This document shows positions 5,723 to 8,543 of a stretch of 8,543 nt of DNA, piece by piece. A program made the position numbers and the translations under genes. The notes under the pieces are model-generated. The model made no database searches and was not told the origin of the DNA. It saw nothing but the letters and a program-made list of their open reading frames with translations. Location of the stretch: assembly GCA_016844365.1 (NCBI GenBank), contig JAENIT010000018.1, forward strand, positions 1 through 8,543. The letters are read 5' to 3'. Position 1 is the stretch's first letter. Each line of letters begins with the position of its first letter. Source of the DNA: Dehalococcoidia bacterium (GTDB taxonomy: Bacteria > Chloroflexota > Dehalococcoidia > SHYD01 > SHYC01).

Positions 5723-6163
5723 GTGGTGATGATTCAAGATAGTGCCACCCTTGCTGGATACCTGAAGCAAAGGGGACGCAAGTTGACCCGCAGCCGACTA
5801 GCTGTTCTTAGGCAGGTATCAAGGTATCAAGGGCCCTTCAGTCCTGGGGATATACATACCCGGATACAGAACGAGGATGGAACTGTAGGGTTAACTACGG
5901 TCTATCGTACCCTGGACATCCTGTACGACCTGGGGCTTATTCAGCGGGCTCACTTAGAAGATGGGTGCCATAGCTATATAGCCGTCGGCCCCACTCACGT
6001 TCATCAACTGATCTGCTCCTCCTGCGGTATTATACAAGAGGTCCCGGAGTGCGAGCTAGAGGACTTCACCAGGATCTTAGCGGAGCATACCGGCTTTGAT
6101 ATAAGAGGTCACTGGTTGGAGTTCTACGGTCGATGTCAGAGCTGTAGAGCCGCTGTTAATTAG
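5723..6163 (+). CDS. zur: Fur-family zinc-responsive repressor (Zur)
   Basis: A 146-residue Fur-family regulator. The winged helix covers about residues 20-85, with recognition helix TTVYRTLDILYDLGLIQ. The dimerisation half has the structural zinc site C98/C101 and C138/C141, and regulatory-site candidates H92, H94, C110, E113, H122 and H130. It would bind DNA as a dimer when zinc is bound. The Zur rather than Fur call rests on context: znuA, znuC and znuB follow directly, behind a palindrome that matches actinobacterial Zur boxes. The start is ambiguous: GTG 5723 (AAGG 6 nt upstream), GTG 5726 and ATG 5729 are all in frame; I kept the first. No clear promoter is seen in the 78 bp before it, so read-through from 4147 is possible. 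An intrinsic terminator follows at 6182. Confidence 0.88.
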   Translation: MVMIQDSATLAGYLKQRGRKLTRSRLAVLRQVSRYQGPFSPGDIHTRIQNEDGTVGLTTVYRTLDILYDLGLIQRAHLEDGCHSYIAVGPTHVHQLICSSCGIIQEVPECELEDFTRILAEHTGFDIRGHWLEFYGRCQSCRAAVN

Positions 6164-6181
6164 GGGAAGCTAACGGGGAAA

Positions 6182-6208
6182 CGCCAGCTATTTAGCCGGC
6201 GAATTTTT
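6182..6208 (+). terminator. Rho-independent terminator after zur
   Basis: CGCC (6182-6185) pairs with GGCG (6198-6201) and GCT (6187-6189) with AGC (6194-6196), with one A/C mismatch and an ATTT loop, followed by AATTTTT (6202-6208). It lies 19 bp after the zur stop and separates zur from the znuACB transcript. GCTAA at 6169-6173 could pair with TTAGC in the stem as a competing fold. Confidence 0.82.
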
Positions 6209-6220
6209 ATGGCCTAATAT

Positions 6221-6239
6221 ATTGAAAAAGGTTTTCAAT
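6221..6239. promoter_or_regulatory. Zur-box-like palindrome upstream of znuA
   Basis: ATTGAAAAAGGTTTTCAAT is a perfect 8-3-8 inverted repeat. Its core TGAAAA-N3-TTTTCA has the same arms and spacing as the actinobacterial Zur box (TGAAAATGATTTTCA). It lies 17 bp upstream of the znuA -35 box, next to a Fur-family gene and zinc uptake genes. Zinc-loaded Zur is expected to bind here, though the distance from the -35 is unusual for simple steric repression. Confidence 0.75.
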
Positions 6240-6256
6240 TATCTATCCGAAACCCA

Positions 6257-6285
6257 TTGACAGAACGCCTTTGTGCCCATATACT
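6257..6285 (+). promoter_or_regulatory. Near-consensus sigma-70 promoter of znuACB
   Basis: TTGACA (6257-6262), exactly 17 bp, and TATACT (6280-6285, 5 of 6). The start point would be near 6292. The TTG of this -35 is also in frame with znuA, which can mislead start prediction. Confidence 0.8.
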
Positions 6286-6287
6286 GA

Positions 6288-6307
6288 AGGGCTTATTGAA
6301 AAGCCTT
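6288..6307 (+). promoter_or_regulatory. Inverted repeat at the znuA transcription start
   Basis: GGCTT (6290-6294) pairs with AAGCC (6301-6305) over ATTGAA, extended by a G-T wobble and an A-T pair. It overlaps the predicted +1. It may be a 5' stabilising hairpin or a second protein-binding site; it does not match the Zur box well. Confidence 0.3.
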
Positions 6308-6320
6308 ATCAGTTATGTGG

Positions 6321-6327
6321 AGGGAGG
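6321..6327 (+). promoter_or_regulatory. Ribosome binding site that fixes the znuA start
   Basis: AGGGAGG lies 7 nt before the ATG at 6335. It sets the znuA start downstream of the promoter at 6257-6285. Confidence 0.8.
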
Positions 6328-6334
6328 ACGTTCT

Positions 6335-7396
6335 ATGCAGGTGTCTAATATACAATTGGACGTAAAATCGTCTTGGGTAACCACCGAGAGAAAGACAGCG
6401 CCGAGATCATCGGTAAATCGCCTGTGGGTATTGGTGTTCACGACAGCGCTATTGGCTCTAAACACATCCTGCTCCCAAAGCCCAGTTGGGGAGAAATCCT
6501 CACCGGCGGAGGCGAGTCGTATCAACGTCGCGGCCTCCTTTTACCCACTCTACGAGTTCGCTCGTCGAGTGGGGGGGGAACGAGTCGCGGTTACTCTTTT
6601 GGTTCCACCGGGACGAGAGCCCCATGATTTCGAACCCGCACCTCGGGATATTCAGTCAATAGCGAAGGCGAAGCTATTTGTATATAACGGCGCCGGCTTT
6701 GAGCCCTGGGTGGACAAGATACTTACCAGCGTGGCCTCGCCTCAACTGGTGGTGATGGACGCCAGCCAGAGGGTGGAGGTTATGGCCGCTGCCAAGGAGG
6801 ATGAACACAGAGGCAAGAAGTCAGAGGGGGGTAGCAGTCAGGAGAGTCGTTCCCTTAAACGAGGGGAGGCCCTAGACCCCCATTTCTGGCTTGACCCCGT
6901 AGCGGTGAAGCAAGTTGTGGAATCCCTTCGCGACGCCTTGGTCCAGGTTGATCCCCAAGGTGGGGACATTTACCTTGCCAACGCGAAGGGTTACATCGAG
7001 GCTTTGGCCGCTCTGGATGCCGAGTACCTAGAGAGATTACGCTCCTGCCCAAAGCGAGAGCTTATAGCATCTCACGCAGCTCTTGGTTACCTCGCCAAGC
7101 GATACAACCTGACGGTGTACTCCATAGCCGGGGTGTCCCCAGAGGCCGAGCCCAGCCCCTCTAAGATGAAGGATCTAGCGGAGCTAGCCAGAGAGAAGGG
7201 TATCAAGCACGTTCTGGTGGAGCCTCTGGTCAGCCCCAAACTGGCCCAGACCCTTGCCAAGGAGGTTGGGGCTACTACCATCGTCTTTAATCCGATCGAG
7301 GGCCTCAGCAAGAAAGAGATGGATTCGGGGAAGGACTACCTGAGTCTGATGCGCGATAATCTGACGGTCCTCAAGACCGCATTGGGGTGCTCGTAG
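6335..7396 (+). CDS. znuA: Zinc ABC transporter substrate-binding lipoprotein (ZnuA/AdcA type)
   Basis: A 353-residue cluster A-I (metal-binding) solute-binding protein that captures Zn2+ outside the membrane and hands it to ZnuB. The signal segment (about 29-45) ends in LNTSC, with C46 as likely lipid-anchored Cys; N at -3 departs from the usual lipobox. Metal ligands fall at H97 (EPHDFEP), H183 (DPHFWLDP), H247 (ASHAALGYLAKRY) and E322 (NPIEGL). Glu in the fourth site, where ZnuA and Mn-type proteins often have Asp, resembles streptococcal AdcA. The loop at about 152-180, His-rich in many ZnuA proteins, is here charged with a single His (H158). C-terminal GKDYLSLMRDNLTVLKTAL is family-typical. 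The gene is followed directly by znuC with no gap. Manganese transport is the alternative; the Zur context favours zinc. Confidence 0.93.
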   Translation: MQVSNIQLDVKSSWVTTERKTAPRSSVNRLWVLVFTTALLALNTSCSQSPVGEKSSPAEASRINVAASFYPLYEFARRVGGERVAVTLLVPPGREPHDFEPAPRDIQSIAKAKLFVYNGAGFEPWVDKILTSVASPQLVVMDASQRVEVMAAAKEDEHRGKKSEGGSSQESRSLKRGEALDPHFWLDPVAVKQVVESLRDALVQVDPQGGDIYLANAKGYIEALAALDAEYLERLRSCPKRELIASHAALGYLAKRYNLTVYSIAGVSPEAEPSPSKMKDLAELAREKGIKHVLVEPLVSPKLAQTLAKEVGATTIVFNPIEGLSKKEMDSGKDYLSLMRDNLTVLKTALGCS

Positions 7397-8161
7397 ATGG
7401 CAGAACCCGTCCTTGAGCTGAGGGGCGTCAGCTTCGGCTACTCCCGAGAGCTGGCTCTGGAGGACGTTACCGTGTCCGTGGAGCGAGGCGACTTCCTGGG
7501 ACTTGTGGGACCCAACGGCGGAGGCAAGACCACCATACTAAAGATCGCCCTGGGCTTGCTTCGCCCCCGATCAGGGTATGTGGCCCTCTTCGGCCAGCCC
7601 TTGGGGTCCTTCCGGGAGTGGCACCGGGTTGGCTACGTGCCCCAGGCGGCTCTTAACTTCGATCTCCGGTTTCCGGCCACGGTGGCGGAGGTTGTGGCCA
7701 TGGGCCGCATCGCCAGGAGGAAGCTGCTGCAGCGGGCGGGCAAGGCAGACGCCTCGGCCATCGCTGAGGCCCTGGAGACCGCAGGCATGGCCGAGTATCG
7801 AGATACACCCATCGGCAACCTCTCCGCAGGCCAGCAGCAGCGGGTGTTCATCGCCCGAGCCCTGGCCAGCCAGCCGGAGCTTCTGGTGCTGGACGAGCCT
7901 ACCACCGGTGTGGACGCTCCCTCTCAGGACCGATTCTATGCCCTCCTTCGCCACCTCAACCGCGAGATGGGCATCACCCTGGTGATGGTGTCCCACGACA
8001 TCGGCGTGGTGATGGATGAGGTGAATCGCCTGGGTTGTCTCAACAAGCGGCTGGTTTACCACGGAGACCCATTAGGATTCTTGGATACTGAGCATTGGGA
8101 GGAGCTTTACGGACATCCCGTTACGAGGGTGACCCATCACCATCCTTCAGGAGAGGGGTAA
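7397..8161 (+). CDS. znuC: Zinc ABC transporter ATP-binding protein
   Basis: A 254-residue ABC ATPase that drives uptake by ZnuB. In order: Walker A GPNGGGKTT (38-46), Q-loop Q83, signature LSAGQ (142-146), Walker B LLVLDE (162-167) with E167 catalytic, D-loop near 171-173 and H200. All key residues are intact. The C-terminus ends with VTHHHP, a small His cluster. The ATG follows the znuA TAG without a gap, so the genes are co-translated; GGGG lies 9 nt upstream. Codon use is visibly richer in G and C at third positions than in zur and znuA. Confidence 0.95.
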   Translation: MAEPVLELRGVSFGYSRELALEDVTVSVERGDFLGLVGPNGGGKTTILKIALGLLRPRSGYVALFGQPLGSFREWHRVGYVPQAALNFDLRFPATVAEVVAMGRIARRKLLQRAGKADASAIAEALETAGMAEYRDTPIGNLSAGQQQRVFIARALASQPELLVLDEPTTGVDAPSQDRFYALLRHLNREMGITLVMVSHDIGVVMDEVNRLGCLNKRLVYHGDPLGFLDTEHWEELYGHPVTRVTHHHPSGEG

Positions 8162-8170
8162 TTGGCAATG

Positions 8171-8266
8171 AGGGGGTTCCAAGGGGGCTATATGCCCCCT
8201 TGGCGGGGGTTTAAGGGGGTGTCCCCCTTCTAAAATAAAATCCCGTAGGGCTACCTTGAACCCCCT
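8171..8266. repeat. 96-bp foldback (MITE-like) element between znuC and znuB
   Basis: The ends are inverted repeats: AGGGGGTTCCAAGG (8171-8184) and CCTTGAACCCCCT (8254-8266), 13 bp with one bulged C. Inside are two strong stems: CCAAGGGGGC-TATAT-GCCCCCTTGG (8179-8203, 10 bp) and AAGGGGG-TGT-CCCCCTT (8213-8229, 7 bp). Just past the right end CCCCCT-AG-AGGGGG (8261-8274) can also pair. No open frame and no transposase. The C/G-run hairpins and terminal repeats suggest a non-autonomous intergenic palindromic element; copy number elsewhere cannot be seen here. Confidence 0.65.
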
Positions 8267-8297
8267 AGAGGGGGTGTGGGGGTGATAGCTTGAAACA

Positions 8298-8334
8298 ACC
8301 TGTGCTACGGTAGTTCGACAAGCTCACCACAGGT
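8298..8334. repeat. 37-bp inverted repeat with the TTCGACAAGCTCA word
   Basis: ACCTGTG (8298-8304) and CACAGGT (8328-8334) are perfect 7-bp arms. Between them lie CTAC-G-GTAG (8305-8313) and TTCGACAAGCTCA (8314-8326), a word I recall as part of abundant intergenic repeats in environmental bacterial genomes. The element ends 12 bp before the znuB start. Confidence 0.5.
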
Positions 8335-8346
8335 ATATTTCAGGAC

Positions 8347-8543
8347 ATGCTAGACGTATTTCAGTTTAGCTTTCTTACCAGAGCCCTCCTTGCCGGATTG
8401 GCGGCGGGCCTCATCTGCCCCAGCATCGGGGTGTTCCTGGTGCTGCGTCGCTTCTCGCTCATCGCGGACACCCTGTCCCACGTGGCCCTGGCGGGAGTGG
8501 CCCTGGGGCTGTTGCTGGGCATTTACCCCGGAGCGACGGCGTT
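8347..8543 (+). CDS. znuB: Zinc ABC transporter permease, N-terminal part (cut by the window)
   Basis: The first 65 codons of a cluster A-I metal permease. The first membrane helix (about 10-33) is followed by VLRRFSLIADTLSHVALAGVALG, the conserved region of ZnuB/MntB/AdcB permeases, and a second helix. The ATG has AGGA only 1 nt upstream, too close for a good RBS, and no other start is available before an in-frame TAG at 8311. Translation may be weak or may use a nonstandard signal. It is probably part of the znuAC transcript, but separated from znuC by 185 bp of palindromic repeats. Confidence 0.93.
   Translation, partial: MLDVFQFSFLTRALLAGLAAGLICPSIGVFLVLRRFSLIADTLSHVALAGVALGLLLGIYPGATA

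Noticed and set aside
5012..5770. Long minus-strand open frame (252 codons)
   Set aside because: It lies opposite the repeat protein and the zur start, has no RBS or recognisable domain, and is rich in residues expected from an antisense frame.
6257..6334. TTG start of znuA
   Set aside because: This TTG is the first three bases of the -35 box; AGGGAGG and ATG at 6335 fit a lipoprotein start.
7571..8062. Minus- and plus-strand frames overlapping znuC
   Set aside because: znuC carries all ABC motifs in its frame; the others are by-products of GC-rich coding DNA.
8179..8229. Strong hairpins after znuC as intrinsic terminators
   Set aside because: Neither stem is followed by a T-run on either strand, and znuB lies downstream in the same direction; a repeat element explains them better.
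1..8543. tRNA, rRNA, CRISPR array or transposase
   Set aside because: No cloverleaf, rRNA-like sequence, regularly spaced repeats or transposase motifs were seen on either strand.

Overview
The window holds chromosomal bacterial DNA with three functional blocks and looks like a free-living, probably Gram-positive-type or Chloroflexota-like bacterium. That placement is an inference. It rests on the actinobacterial-style Zur box, an AdcA-like zinc-binding lipoprotein, sigma-70 promoters with good TTGACA boxes, a PIN/antitoxin pair of a kind common in Chloroflexota, and an intergenic repeat containing the TTCGACAAGCTCA word. No rRNA, tRNA, transposase or CRISPR array is visible.

Left part (1-2700), lower in GC and accessory in character. 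A type II toxin-antitoxin cassette lies on the minus strand: a small antitoxin (675-971) followed by a VapC-type PIN ribonuclease (228-671). Its promoter has an extended -10, and a perfect 9-bp inverted repeat between promoter and start codon is a likely autoregulatory operator. About 300 bp with several small palindromes follow. Then comes a plus-strand gene (1471-2592) for an unrecognised membrane-anchored protein with a large, probably extracytoplasmic C-terminal part. Its own sigma-70 promoter shows that the true start is at 1471, not at the upstream in-frame ATG.

Middle (2700-5650). A compact three-gene Fe-S assembly operon (2790-4047) is driven by its own promoter. It encodes an Nfu/NifU C-terminal-domain protein with CxxC, a divergent relative with a CxxxCxC motif, and an A-type carrier (IscA/ErpA/SufA family). 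The genes are packed with a 5-bp gap and a 1-bp overlap. Next, from a separate promoter, is a 474-residue exported protein made of four tandem beta-rich repeats with a period of about 110 residues.

Right part (5723-8543) is a zinc homeostasis locus: a Fur-family regulator (zur), a strong intrinsic terminator, a 19-bp Zur-box-like palindrome, a near-consensus promoter, then znuA (lipoprotein), znuC (ATPase) and the first 65 codons of znuB (permease). The model is that Zur with bound zinc binds the palindrome and represses znuACB; when zinc is scarce the ABC importer is made. Between znuC and znuB sits a 185-bp spacer filled by a 96-bp foldback element with terminal inverted repeats and a second inverted repeat, an unusual interruption of this operon.
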